A stretch of DNA of 64,000 bases from Planctomycetota bacterium (GTDB lineage: Bacteria > Planctomycetota > Phycisphaerae > UBA1845 > UTPLA1), in the NCBI GenBank assembly GCA_003576905.1, contig QEVG01000002.1, positions 222,215 through 286,214 on the forward strand, written 5' to 3'. This document shows positions 8,921 to 17,798 of this stretch, piece after piece. Both the position numbers and the translations under genes were made by a program. Each line of letters begins with the position of its first letter. Position 1 is the stretch's first letter. Under the pieces are notes generated by a model, which saw only the letters and a program-made list of their open reading frames with translations, was not told where the DNA came from and did not search any database.

Positions 8921-9688
8921 TTAACCGAGCCGCTCGACGATCCGCCGAAAGAAGCGCGAACCCGCTGTCTCAGCCCTGAAATCGCGGTTTGGATCAGGAT
9001 TCTGGGACGTGAACAGGTTGCGCTCGGGGTGGGGCATGAGTCCCAGGACCCTGCCAGTCCCGTCGGTGAGGCCGGCGGCGTTTCCAATGCTGCCGTTGGG
9101 GTTATCAGGGTAGACGGGCATGCTTCCGGACCGGCTGGCATATACCAGTACGATCCGTCCGACGCGGCGCAGCGCGGCGACGCCGTCCTCCCCGCCCTCG
9201 ACGAGGACCTTTCCCTGGCCGTGTGCCACCGGGAAGTCGAACTCCGCGTCCGGATCCACAAACGTGCAGTGCGTCTGTTCCGCCCGGCACCGAACCCAGC
9301 GGTCTTCGTACCGGCCAGTGTCGTTGTGGGTAAGGGTGACGCGAACGGGGCAGTCGGGACCGGGCACGAGGTTCATTCGCACGAGCACCTGGAACCCGTT
9401 GCAGATTCCAAGTACGCGACCGCCACGGTCGATAAACCGCCGCAGGGCGTCGCCGACATGATGAATGAGCTGGTTGGCGAGAACCTTTCCACTGGCGATG
9501 TCATCGCCGTAGGAGAAGCCTCCGGGGATGGTCAGGATCTGATAGTCATCAAGAGCGTGCGGGGCCTCAATGAGCCGGCCGATGTGCAATCGCTGCGGCA
9601 TCGCGCCGGCGCGTTCCCACGCGAAGGAGGTTTCCTCGTCGCAGTTGATTCCCGGCGCGCGAAGAACAAGGACACGCGGCTTGCTCAT
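8921..9688 (-). CDS. purQ: phosphoribosylformylglycinamidine synthase, glutaminase subunit PurQ
   Basis: Class I glutamine amidotransferase that feeds ammonia to PurL in the fourth step of purine synthesis, turning FGAR into FGAM with ATP. The protein has 'IPGGFSYGDDIASGK', the nucleophile Cys96 in 'LGICNGFQVL' and the His/Glu pair in 'MPHPERN'. Its 255 residues fit the separate PurQ of the multi-subunit enzyme. The start follows the family N-terminus (MSKPRVLVLRAPGINCDEE). PurL and PurS are not in the window, so the complex is encoded elsewhere. Confidence 0.95.
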   Translation of the reverse strand: MSKPRVLVLRAPGINCDEETSFAWERAGAMPQRLHIGRLIEAPHALDDYQILTIPGGFSYGDDIASGKVLANQLIHHVGDALRRFIDRGGRVLGICNGFQVLVRMNLVPGPDCPVRVTLTHNDTGRYEDRWVRCRAEQTHCTFVDPDAEFDFPVAHGQGKVLVEGGEDGVAALRRVGRIVLVYASRSGSMPVYPDNPNGSIGNAAGLTDGTGRVLGLMPHPERNLFTSQNPDPNRDFRAETAGSRFFRRIVERLG

Positions 9689-9749
9689 GAGCGGTAGTTT
9701 AGCGGCGCGAGCAGGAGGCCCACAAGCGGCGCGCGATCGGTGAAGGCGC

Positions 9750-10334
9750 CTACCTGCCGGGCCAGCCCCTGCCGCCCGTGGCGTCGCGGAGATTGAGGAT
9801 CAACTCAACCTCGCCGGCATGCTGGTCGAGCTGGCGCGCGATCTGAGCGGCGGTCATGCCCTGGTCGGCGAGCTCGTAGATGCGTCGCGTGCGCGATTCG
9901 ACGGTCGCGGGGGCCGCGTCGGAGGGATTGGCGGGCGCGGGCGTTGCGCCCGACGGCACCGTCGGGTCCTGCACGTTAAGCGTTGCGCCGGCGCTCTTCG
10001 CGGCGTCGAGGAGGATTCGCAGTGCGGCGATTCGCTTGTCGGCATCGGCGATGATCCGTTCAAGGCGCGCGAAGCGCGTTTCGATCTGGCCGCCGACGTC
10101 GCGCGAGAGCTTGTCGAGCTCGATCAGGATCGCCTCAAGATCGTGCCGAATGGCGGCCTGTTGTCCTGCCGCGGCTTCGATCTCTCGGCGGTACTGGCGC
10201 GGCGTTCCGTCGGAGGGAGTGGTTCGCCGTATCATGCGCATGAAGATGAAGCCGGCAAGGACCGCAGCGGCAAGAAGGAGCCACTGCTGCGATGTGACCT
10301 CGGTGCCGGCGGCGATGACCGTGAACGATGTCAT
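9750..10334 (-). CDS. membrane-anchored protein with DUF6115/DUF2802-like helix-turn-helix tail
   Basis: A 194-residue protein with one N-terminal membrane helix (about residues 17-35), a coiled-coil stretch (about 60-110), an Ala/Pro linker, and a C-terminal segment 'RRIYELADQGMTAAQIARQL' running into 'EVELILNL'. That tail matches the short helix-turn-helix module of DUF6115/DUF2802 proteins, some of which (SwrB-like) act with motility systems. Here no motility gene is near, so no function is claimed. I chose the ATG giving MTSFTVIAAG because the longer upstream extension looks non-coding. It is followed leftward by purQ and may share transcription with larC. Confidence 0.65.
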   Translation of the reverse strand: MTSFTVIAAGTEVTSQQWLLLAAAVLAGFIFMRMIRRTTPSDGTPRQYRREIEAAAGQQAAIRHDLEAILIELDKLSRDVGGQIETRFARLERIIADADKRIAALRILLDAAKSAGATLNVQDPTVPSGATPAPANPSDAAPATVESRTRRIYELADQGMTAAQIARQLDQHAGEVELILNLRDATGGRGWPGR

Positions 10335-10437
10335 TCGAAAGATCCCGCGCGTATGGGCGATCGGGCCTCCGCCCCGTCGAGCGGAGGCGCGGCACATGAT
10401 AACCGACGGCGTGGCAAAGGACAGATCCGAAGAGGAA

Positions 10438-11619
10438 TCAGGAGTGATGCTTTGCCCGCCAGGCGGATTCGGCCTCGAAGAAGACGTCCTTGAGCGAAAC
10501 GCGATGCGCGGCGGCGGCGGCAGCGCAGTCGTCGTATTCCGGGGCCACAACGCACACGAGCCCGCCACGGAGACCGAGCTTGACGCGAATGTCGCCGAAG
10601 CGCGTCGAAACGGTTTCCATCCGGCGGTCAAGCTTGCGCCGCGAACAGGCGTATCGCCGCACACCGAAGGTGGGGGTCTGGGTGAAGAGGATTTCCTCGC
10701 AGGCGGCGATCCTGTCGGGCGTCACGAGCACCGAGAGCAAGACACCGGGCCGGTTCTTTTTCATCTGGATCGGGATAGTAAACACGTCGAGCGCTCCGGC
10801 CGAAAGCAGGGACGCGAATGCATGTCCGATCTGCTGACCGGATGCGTCGTCGATGTTAGCCTCGAGCGCGACGATCTCGTCATCGACCAGTCCGGAGCAG
10901 GCGACGGCCTCGCCGACGAGGAGTCGCAGGATATTGGGCCGGGTCCTGCCCTCGCGCGTGCCCGCGCCGTAGCCGATTCGGGCGATCTCCATTCGCGGAA
11001 TCGGTCCGAACGAATCGGCCAGCGTGGTCAGCACAGCCGCGCCGGTGGGTGTCAGAAGCTCGCCCGTCTCCTCACAGGGTGCGAGCGGGACGCCGATGAG
11101 CAGTTCGGCCGTGGCCGGCGCGGGGACCGGCATCAGGCCATGTTCGCATCGGACGGTCCCGCCGCCGGTAGGAAGAGGCGAGCAGACGACGCGCTCGATG
11201 CCGAGTAACTCCATGCCGATCGACGCGCCGACGATGTCGACAATCGCGTCAATCGCGCCGACTTCGTGGAAGTGCACCTTCTCGATCGTGGTGCCGTGGA
11301 CCTTCGCCTCGGCCTCGGCAAGTCGGGTGAAGATGCGCCGGGCGCGGTCCTTAATCGTCGGCGACAGTGACGAGTCGTCGATGATCTGAATGATGTGATG
11401 GAGGTGGCGGTGGCCCGGCTTGTCGGTCATTCGGACATCGAACTTCACAGCCGCGAAGCCTTGTTTCCTTATGTTCCGGATATCGAGTTCGTATCCGGCG
11501 AGATTGAGCCGGCCGAGCTGCGCGCGAAGCTCGTCGGCGGGCAGGCCGGCGGCGATCATCGATGCGAGGATCATGTCTCCGGCCGCGCCGCTGAAACAGT
11601 CGAAGTAGGCGATTCTCAT
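10438..11619 (-). CDS. larC: nickel-pincer cofactor synthesis protein LarC
   Basis: LarC inserts nickel into the pyridinium dithiocarboxylate mononucleotide made by LarB and LarE, using CTP, to make the nickel-pincer cofactor of lactate racemase and related enzymes. The 393-residue protein is full length. It begins with the family signature 'YFDCFSGAAGDMILA', has the His-rich 'DKPGHRHLHHI' near residue 70 and 'VHFHEVGAIDAIVDIVG' near 120. LarA, LarB and LarE are not seen in the window. In some lineages LarC is split by a frameshift; here it is one frame. Confidence 0.93.
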   Translation of the reverse strand: MRIAYFDCFSGAAGDMILASMIAAGLPADELRAQLGRLNLAGYELDIRNIRKQGFAAVKFDVRMTDKPGHRHLHHIIQIIDDSSLSPTIKDRARRIFTRLAEAEAKVHGTTIEKVHFHEVGAIDAIVDIVGASIGMELLGIERVVCSPLPTGGGTVRCEHGLMPVPAPATAELLIGVPLAPCEETGELLTPTGAAVLTTLADSFGPIPRMEIARIGYGAGTREGRTRPNILRLLVGEAVACSGLVDDEIVALEANIDDASGQQIGHAFASLLSAGALDVFTIPIQMKKNRPGVLLSVLVTPDRIAACEEILFTQTPTFGVRRYACSRRKLDRRMETVSTRFGDIRVKLGLRGGLVCVVAPEYDDCAAAAAAHRVSLKDVFFEAESAWRAKHHS

Positions 11620-11741
11620 TGCAGGTCAACCGATAATGGACGCATGTGTGTACACGAGTGAGCGTGCAAGGGCCCCGGCCGCTATCCTTACACTATTAGG
11701 CTACGGCCGTGCGACACGCCCCGCAACCGGGCCGAGGGCCG

Positions 11742-12341
11742 TCACGGCCGGAGCTTCTCCCGCAGATGCGCCTTCGCCTCCGGCCATTGCGTATCCACGA
11801 TGCTGTAATAGACGGAGTCACGGATGTAGCCGTCCCAGAGGATCATGTGGCGGCGGAAGACGCCTTCGCGCACCGCGCCGATTCGCTCGAGCGCCCGTTG
11901 AGACCGTTCGTTACGCAGGTCCGTCTTAAACTCGACTCGAAGCGCGCCGAGCGTTTCGAACGCGTGTGTCAGGAGCAGCAGCTTGCATTCGGTATTGATC
12001 GCCGTCCGCTGGGCATCGGGCGTCAGCCACGTGTAGCCGATCTCAAGCCCGCGGTGTTCGCGGCGGATCGTCAGGTAACGCGTGGAGCCGACCGTCCGTC
12101 CCTGAGCCATGTCAATGATTGCGAAGGAAACCTGGCTCCCGCCTGCCGCGTCGGCCAGCGCCGTATCGATCCAGGCGCCGGTGTCGCCCGGCGCGCGAAA
12201 CACAGACGTCGGCATGTAGCGCCAGATGGATTCGTGGCCTCCGGCGCGAAACAGGTCTTGGGCGTGTCGCGGAGAGAGAGGTTCCAGCCGGGCGTAATGC
12301 CCGCTGAGGGTAACCGGTCCGGGATCGAACGATCGGGTCAT
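11742..12341 (-). CDS. GNAT-family N-acetyltransferase, RimJ/RimL-like
   Basis: Transfers an acetyl group from acetyl-CoA to an amine. The protein follows the pattern 'YARLEPLSPRHAQDLF' at the start, 'VGSTRYLTIRREHRGLEIGY' for the central strands and 'ALRVEFKTDLRNERSQRALE' for the CoA-binding and C-terminal part, typical of the RimJ/RimL branch. The substrate may be a protein N-terminus or a small molecule. The start is uncertain: MTRSFDPGPV fits family ends best, but an ATG at 12359 and a TTG at 12365 are in frame. Confidence 0.85.
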   Translation of the reverse strand: MTRSFDPGPVTLSGHYARLEPLSPRHAQDLFRAGGHESIWRYMPTSVFRAPGDTGAWIDTALADAAGGSQVSFAIIDMAQGRTVGSTRYLTIRREHRGLEIGYTWLTPDAQRTAINTECKLLLLTHAFETLGALRVEFKTDLRNERSQRALERIGAVREGVFRRHMILWDGYIRDSVYYSIVDTQWPEAKAHLREKLRP

Positions 12342-12461
12342 GGGGACAGTATAGTGCATGGCCAATCCGCCGGGGTCGACCGGCGATTGGACCGGTGCCC
12401 CGGAAATCCGATCCGGCCGTTACAATCCCGCGGATTCAGACGGGGGGAATGGAGCAAACCA

Positions 12462-13964
12462 ATGCCGAGCGCATACGAAGCGTTTCACAAGGCGATACGC
12501 GAGATCGGTCAACTGGGTTCGATTGAGGGTCTGCTCGACTGGGACAGCGAGACGATCATGCCCGACGGCGGGCTTTCGGCACGGGCGGAACAGATATCGC
12601 TGATCGCCACGCTGGCACATGAGCGGCGGACGAGCCCCACGCTGGGCGAGTTGATCGAGCAGCTCGACAGCCGCGTCGATGATCCGATCGAGCAGTCCAA
12701 TGTTAGCGAGGCTCGGCGGATGTACGAGCGGGCATCGCGTGTGCCGGCGGAACTGGTGACGCGGCTGTCGCGCGTTTCGGTCCTGGCGAAGGAGGCCTGG
12801 GGCAAGGCGCGGGCCGGCTCCGACTTCCCGGCGTTCGCGCCCCACCTTTCGGAACTCGTGAACATCAAGCGGCATATTGCGGACCTGATCGGGTACAAGG
12901 GCGAGCGTTACGACGCGCTGCTGGACGAATACGAGCCAGGGATGACCTCGGCGCAGGTGGAAGAAGTATTCACGGCGCTCCGTGGGCCGCTCTGCGAATT
13001 CGTGCGCAGACTGGCCCATGCCCCGCGCAAGCCGGATTCCTCCGTGCTGCATCGGAATTTTCCGAGGGCGGCGCAGGAGTCGTTCGCGCGGCACCTGGCC
13101 GAGGCGATAGGTTTCGACTTCTCTCGCGGGCGGTTGGATGTGTCGAAGCACCCATTCTGCGGAGGCACGGGACCGGCGGACGTGCGCCTCACGACGCGGT
13201 ACTACGAGGACTTCATCGCGCCTTCGGTCTTCGGCGTGCTGCACGAGGCGGGACACGGCATATATGAGCAGGGGCTGCCTGAGGCGCACATGTTCACGCC
13301 GGCCGGTCAGGCCGTGAGCCTCGGCATTCATGAATCTCAGTCGCGGCTGTGGGAGAACTTCGTCGGGCGAAGCCGGGAGTTCTGGGAGGGGATGTACGGC
13401 GCGTGCCAGCGTGCCTTCCCCGATGCCCTGGGCAGCGTGTCACTCGATGCGTTTCATGGAGCCATCAATACCGTGTCGCCGTCGCTGATCCGCGTCGAGG
13501 CCGACGAGGTGACTTACAACCTGCACATCATCCTGCGCTTCGAGATCGAACGCGCGCTCATCGGCGGCACGCTTGAAGTTCGGGACATCCCCGCGGCGTG
13601 GAACGGGAAGATGAGGGAGTTACTGGGCGTTTCGCCGCCGAACGACGCGCAGGGCTGCCTTCAGGACATTCACTGGTCGGCGGGGATGTTCGGGTACTTC
13701 CCAACATACGCGCTTGGGAACCTGTACGCAGCCCAGTTTTTTGAGGCGGCCCTGAGGGCCATTCCGAACCTCCGAGACGAGCTGCGCCGCGGACAGTTCG
13801 CGCCCCTCCTCGCGTGGCTGCGGGAGAACATCCACCAACATGGCATGCGTTACCGGGCGGGAGAGCTGGTCCACCGCGTCACGGGGGCGCCGCTGACCGT
13901 CGAGCCGTTCTTGCGGTACATCCGCACGAAATTTGCACCGATCTACGGACTGAATATTACGTAG
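12462..13964 (+). CDS. M32 metallocarboxypeptidase (thermostable carboxypeptidase 1 family)
   Basis: Zinc enzyme that removes C-terminal residues from peptides in the cytoplasm. The 500-residue length is exactly that of the family. The zinc motif HEAGH lies at residues 261-265 after 'PSVFGVL', and the family motif 'GIHESQSRLWENFVGRS' follows. The open frame extends far upstream but only non-homologous sequence precedes this ATG, which has GGAG nine bases before it. The MOSC gene follows 49 bases later and may be cotranscribed. Confidence 0.94.
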   Translation: MPSAYEAFHKAIREIGQLGSIEGLLDWDSETIMPDGGLSARAEQISLIATLAHERRTSPTLGELIEQLDSRVDDPIEQSNVSEARRMYERASRVPAELVTRLSRVSVLAKEAWGKARAGSDFPAFAPHLSELVNIKRHIADLIGYKGERYDALLDEYEPGMTSAQVEEVFTALRGPLCEFVRRLAHAPRKPDSSVLHRNFPRAAQESFARHLAEAIGFDFSRGRLDVSKHPFCGGTGPADVRLTTRYYEDFIAPSVFGVLHEAGHGIYEQGLPEAHMFTPAGQAVSLGIHESQSRLWENFVGRSREFWEGMYGACQRAFPDALGSVSLDAFHGAINTVSPSLIRVEADEVTYNLHIILRFEIERALIGGTLEVRDIPAAWNGKMRELLGVSPPNDAQGCLQDIHWSAGMFGYFPTYALGNLYAAQFFEAALRAIPNLRDELRRGQFAPLLAWLRENIHQHGMRYRAGELVHRVTGAPLTVEPFLRYIRTKFAPIYGLNIT

Positions 13965-14013
13965 TTACCACGGCGGACGCCGGTTGCCGCCCGTAATGAA
14001 CACAGGAGAAAGC

Positions 14014-14463
14014 ATGGAGTCCATGATCGGCAAGGTGCTCGGCATTGCCCTGCGATGCCCGGACAAGAGAGAGATGCACGAGGTCAGCGAAGCGCGGTGC
14101 GTCGCGCAGGCGGGAATCGAGGGGGATCCGGCATCGCGGCCGGATCGCGGGATGACGCTGATCTCGGCACAGCAATGGAGGCAGGCGACGGCCGAATTGG
14201 GCGTGGACCTTCCGTGGTGGACGCGGCGGGCCAACGTGCTTATCGACACCGGCCCGCTGGGGCCATTCATCGGCCGGACAATCCGCCTTGGAGAGATTGA
14301 GCTGGAGGTCTGCGACGAAACGCGGCCGTGCGACCTGATGGACAAACTGTCACCCGGCCTTCGTGCGGCGCTCAAACCGGAACAGCGCGGCGGAGTTCAC
14401 GGGCGCATCGTGCGCGGCGGCGTCCTTCGCATCGGGGACGAAGTCCGCCTGATAGGTGAGTAA
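14014..14463 (+). CDS. MOSC-domain protein
   Basis: MOSC domains are beta-barrels that bind molybdenum cofactor or carry sulfur in YiiM-like and MoCo sulfurase proteins. This 149-residue protein is only the domain: 'GIEGDPASRPDRGMTLIS' early, 'ANVLIDTGPLGPFIGRTIRL' in the middle and 'ETRPCDLMDKLSPGL' with the conserved Cys that is expected to carry sulfur. AGGAGA six bases before the chosen ATG decides the start over two upstream in-frame starts. A GC-rich palindrome at 14474-14485 follows the stop and separates it from a convergent gene. Confidence 0.88.
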   Translation: MESMIGKVLGIALRCPDKREMHEVSEARCVAQAGIEGDPASRPDRGMTLISAQQWRQATAELGVDLPWWTRRANVLIDTGPLGPFIGRTIRLGEIELEVCDETRPCDLMDKLSPGLRAALKPEQRGGVHGRIVRGGVLRIGDEVRLIGE

Positions 14464-14529
14464 CGGACTGCTGGCGCGGCCGCGCGAAGCAGGGCAATCA
14501 CACGATCGCATCCACCGCGCGGCGGCGAA

Positions 14530-15426
14530 TCAATCGCCGTCGTCGGAAGATTTTTCGGTGTCTTCGTCGGATGGTTCGCTGGCCGGGGCGTCCGCCTCCT
14601 CTTCGTCGGCGGTGGCGAGCTTGGCCCGCTCAGTGGCCTTGAGAACCTGCGCGGCGGGCAGGATGAGTCCGCCGCCGATGTCGCGTCCCATCGACATGAA
14701 TGCCATCGGGTTGGCTTCAATCTCATCGTCCTCGGGAAGTTGAAGTACGACGATACCGATGAGGGTCCCGTCTTCTGTGAAGATGGGCTGGCCGGCCTCG
14801 ACGGAAACGCCCGAGGGCACGTAAAGCTCGCGCGGCTTCTTGGTGTGACCGGACATCTTGCCGTCGCTGACGACGGGGGCGCGGTCGAAGAACTTCGCCA
14901 TCCGGCGCAGGGCGTAAAGATCGTCGCCGATTTCGGGGACCGCCCCCTTCTTGATGTCAACGTGGGCGAAAGGCTTCTGGGGCGGCTCCTTGGCCTGCAC
15001 CCAGGCGAGGTCCAGTTCGGTGTCGCGGGCCAGCACCTTCGCCGGAATGCCCTCAATGTCGTCTCCGATGAGAATCTTGATGTCAGTGGGGGTGACACTG
15101 CCGAACCGCCGCGGAGCGCCGAGCTTCGAGTTGGCGCACAGCACAAGGCCGGTGGGCTCGATCATGAGGCCCGTGATCTCGCTTTCGGTTTCGCGCTTGC
15201 CATACTGGCTCTCCATTCGAAGCAGGAACTTGATGGTGACCAGGGCCGGGGCGTGCTTTTCTACAATCTGGCGGTAAGCAACGCCCTCATCGGCGCGCGC
15301 CGGTGCGACGACGCAGGCGGGTACGGCGAGGCCGCACACGAGAATCAACGGCAAGGCGGGCGAACCCACCATGCGGGGGGCCAAGCCGCCCCGCGGCATG
15401 TACGAATCAATGTTGCTGCGGGTCAT
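14530..15426 (-). CDS. secreted HtrA-like pseudoprotease
   Basis: Trypsin/HtrA-fold protein of 298 residues with an N-terminal signal peptide ending near ALA-type residues 43-46. The fold is visible ('ITGLMIEPTGLVLCANSKLG', 'RDTELDLAWVQAKE', 'GQPIFTEDGTLIGIVVLQL') and Asp139 of the triad is kept. The usual His of 'TNxHV' is replaced (here 'CANSK') and the GNSGG serine loop is replaced by 'VEAGQPIF', so it should be inactive. No PDZ domain follows; the tail is very acidic. Its ribosome site AAGGAG sits inside the last codons of the active HtrA gene, so translation of the two is coupled. It may be a regulatory or scaffold partner of that protease. Confidence 0.8.
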   Translation of the reverse strand: MTRSNIDSYMPRGGLAPRMVGSPALPLILVCGLAVPACVVAPARADEGVAYRQIVEKHAPALVTIKFLLRMESQYGKRETESEITGLMIEPTGLVLCANSKLGAPRRFGSVTPTDIKILIGDDIEGIPAKVLARDTELDLAWVQAKEPPQKPFAHVDIKKGAVPEIGDDLYALRRMAKFFDRAPVVSDGKMSGHTKKPRELYVPSGVSVEAGQPIFTEDGTLIGIVVLQLPEDDEIEANPMAFMSMGRDIGGGLILPAAQVLKATERAKLATADEEEADAPASEPSDEDTEKSSDDGD

Positions 15427-15432
15427 GATGCG

Positions 15433-17586
15433 TTACTCCTTGCCGTTCGATTTTTCGGCTTCGTTTCCGAGTTGCGGTTTCCAGTCGGGCTCGACGAACT
15501 GGAATCGGGTCTGCACGCCGCGAAGCACGACGAAGACCACCCGCCGGGGCTGGTCTCTGGTCACCTGCTCCATGGCCCTGCGATAGCTCTTGAGTCCCTG
15601 GATCTGCCGGTCGTTGATGCGGATGATGAGATCGTCCGGCTGAATGCCTCCCAGGCCCGCCCATCCGGCCGATTCGACCTGCTCGACGATGACGCCCTTG
15701 ACGTTTTCGTCCCAGCGGTTGTCGTCGCGGTCGAAAAAGGTGATTTCGCGGACGGTCATTTCAAAATCGCGGTTGCGGTCGCGCCGGGCCTCCTGCGGGC
15801 TGATGCGGGTGCGCTCCAGCTTGACGGTGATGTCGGTCGATTTTCCGTCGCGCAGGACGGACAGCTTGGCCTCGTCATCGATTTCGAGCTTCCGAAGCTG
15901 GCGGGCGAAGAGCCCCGCATCCTGCATGCCGCGCGGGCGGAGCGGCTGACCGTTTAGTGCCGTTATAATGTCACCAACCTTGAGGTCCGATCGGGCCGCC
16001 CGCGAGCGCGGATAGACGCGCGTGATGCGGTAGCCGAGCTGGTCGGGATGGCCAAGCTGCTTCGCGAGCTTGTCGATGACCGGCTGCGTGGCGACGCCGA
16101 TCCAGGCCTTGGGGACTTCGCGCGGGGGGTCTTCGTCCTCTTCCGGCTTCGGCTTGAGCAGGGTGATATGGTTCTTGCCGCCGCGGTCAAACTCGATCAG
16201 CAGGTACTCCGGCAGGGGCTTGCTGTCCATGATCTGCCGGTAGCGGTTTACGAGGTCCGCGAGGTCGCGGATCGGCCGGCCGTCGATTTTTCGGATGACG
16301 TCCCCGTAGGACAAGGGCGGTTCGGCCACCTGAGCAGGCCCGCCCGAACGGATGCTGCCGACGAAGGCGCCGTCCCGGCTGTCGAGGCGGTATTCGCGGG
16401 CCATGCGGTCGGTGATTTCCTCGATGGTGATGCCCCACGCGCGGAGCGCGGTCTCCTCGCCGCGGTCCTTGGTGAGTTTTTCGGTGAGGACCGCCGCCTC
16501 GCTCGATTTCCCATCGCGCTCGTACGCAAGTTTCACGGTCGCGCCGATGGCGACGTCGGCCAGGTTCTTCATGAGCGGCGGCACTTCCTCGGCGAAGCGA
16601 ACAGTGACCGGCCGGCCGTCGATCACGGTGATGACGTCTCCCGCCTTGACCCCAGCCTTTGCCGCCGGGCTGCCGTCGACGACGGAATTGACAAGGACGC
16701 CATTGTCGAATCCCGTTTTTTCGATGGGTTTGAAGGACAAGCCGATCCAGGAGCGCGGGACCTCGCCGTGCTTGATCAGCGCGTCAACGACGGACCGCGC
16801 GAGATTGCAGGGGATGGCAAAACCAATGGCGTTGCCTCCCAACTCGTTGATTCCGATGATCTCGCCCTTGAGGTTAACGAGCGGGCCGCCGCTGTTGCCG
16901 GGGTGAATGAGGGCGTCGTGCTGTATCCAGCGGGTGAAGAGACCGGTGCGCTGCCCGGTCTCAAGTTCCATCTCTTCGAGATCGTCGTCGTCGCCGCCGG
17001 CAAAGACGCGCTGCGTGTTGGATACGATCCCGAGCGTCACGCTGCGGGACAGGGCGAGCGGAGACCCCATGGCCATGACGTAGTCGCCGACGCGGAGATC
17101 ATCGGAGTTTCCGAAGACGGCGACCGGCAACTGATCCCTCGGCGTTTTGAGCTTTGACAGATCGAGCTGAAGCACGGCGAGGTCGGTGAGCGGATCTTCA
17201 CCGATCAGCTTCGCGGGCAGTTCCTGTTTGTCGGCGAGCGTGCATCGAAACTTTTTCCCGTTGTCGGTGACGTGCTGATTAGTAATGACGTATCCGTCCG
17301 CGGAAATGATTGTGCCGCTTCCGACGGCACTGTCCTTGTGCTCCTTGCCGTCCCAGTAGTTGACCGTGACGACGTGGATGTTCACAAGGGCGGGGAAGAC
17401 CTTGTCGCGCGCCGACTGGATGACCTGGCGGAGTCCTTCCCTGAGCTGTTCAGGGGCGGCGGCGTCCTGCCCTGCCGCCGTGCGTGCGTCGGCCAGTACC
17501 GCGGCGACGAAAACGACGAAGGTTGCCAAGGTGGCTCGGATGATACGGTGCGGCCCATTGGCCCGGTTCGGCGCGGCCTGCTGCAT
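15433..17586 (-). CDS. periplasmic HtrA/Deg serine protease with four PDZ domains
   Basis: 717 residues from an ATG behind GGAAAGGAAG; an upstream extension of 39 residues looks non-coding. After a signal or anchor segment (about residues 15-35) comes the protease domain with the full triad His105 (ITNQHV), Asp135 (LTDLAVL) and Ser232 (GNSGGPLVN). Four PDZ units follow, beginning near 'WIGLSFKPIEKTG', 'WGITIEEITDRMA', 'WIGVATQPVIDKLA' and 'EITFFDRDDNRWD'; bacterial HtrA proteins usually have one or two. PDZ domains bind C-termini or exposed hydrophobic ends and gate the protease. It should degrade misfolded envelope proteins. The dead relative follows after six bases in the same operon. Confidence 0.93.
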   Translation of the reverse strand: MQQAAPNRANGPHRIIRATLATFVVFVAAVLADARTAAGQDAAAPEQLREGLRQVIQSARDKVFPALVNIHVVTVNYWDGKEHKDSAVGSGTIISADGYVITNQHVTDNGKKFRCTLADKQELPAKLIGEDPLTDLAVLQLDLSKLKTPRDQLPVAVFGNSDDLRVGDYVMAMGSPLALSRSVTLGIVSNTQRVFAGGDDDDLEEMELETGQRTGLFTRWIQHDALIHPGNSGGPLVNLKGEIIGINELGGNAIGFAIPCNLARSVVDALIKHGEVPRSWIGLSFKPIEKTGFDNGVLVNSVVDGSPAAKAGVKAGDVITVIDGRPVTVRFAEEVPPLMKNLADVAIGATVKLAYERDGKSSEAAVLTEKLTKDRGEETALRAWGITIEEITDRMAREYRLDSRDGAFVGSIRSGGPAQVAEPPLSYGDVIRKIDGRPIRDLADLVNRYRQIMDSKPLPEYLLIEFDRGGKNHITLLKPKPEEDEDPPREVPKAWIGVATQPVIDKLAKQLGHPDQLGYRITRVYPRSRAARSDLKVGDIITALNGQPLRPRGMQDAGLFARQLRKLEIDDEAKLSVLRDGKSTDITVKLERTRISPQEARRDRNRDFEMTVREITFFDRDDNRWDENVKGVIVEQVESAGWAGLGGIQPDDLIIRINDRQIQGLKSYRRAMEQVTRDQPRRVVFVVLRGVQTRFQFVEPDWKPQLGNEAEKSNGKE

Positions 17587-17798
17587 GCTGAGCTTCCTTT
17601 CCTGAATTGCAATTGATCGATCGCTTCGAATCCCCGGCAATTCGCACCCATGGCGGGTCCGATGAGTTTCAGGGATTGACCGGCCGGCTGCAAGTGCAGG
17701 CAATACGACCGGGGTTCGGAAGCAGTGAACTTTCCAGTAGAGGGCAGGGCGCGGACATCACGCCGGTCCTAAACGAGTAATCGGCCGTCGGTTGGCCC

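Noticed and set aside
11709..12461. Upstream extension of the M32 carboxypeptidase by 251 codons
   Set aside because: The extension overlaps the GNAT gene on the other strand and has no homology; the ATG at 12462 has GGAG and gives the family length.
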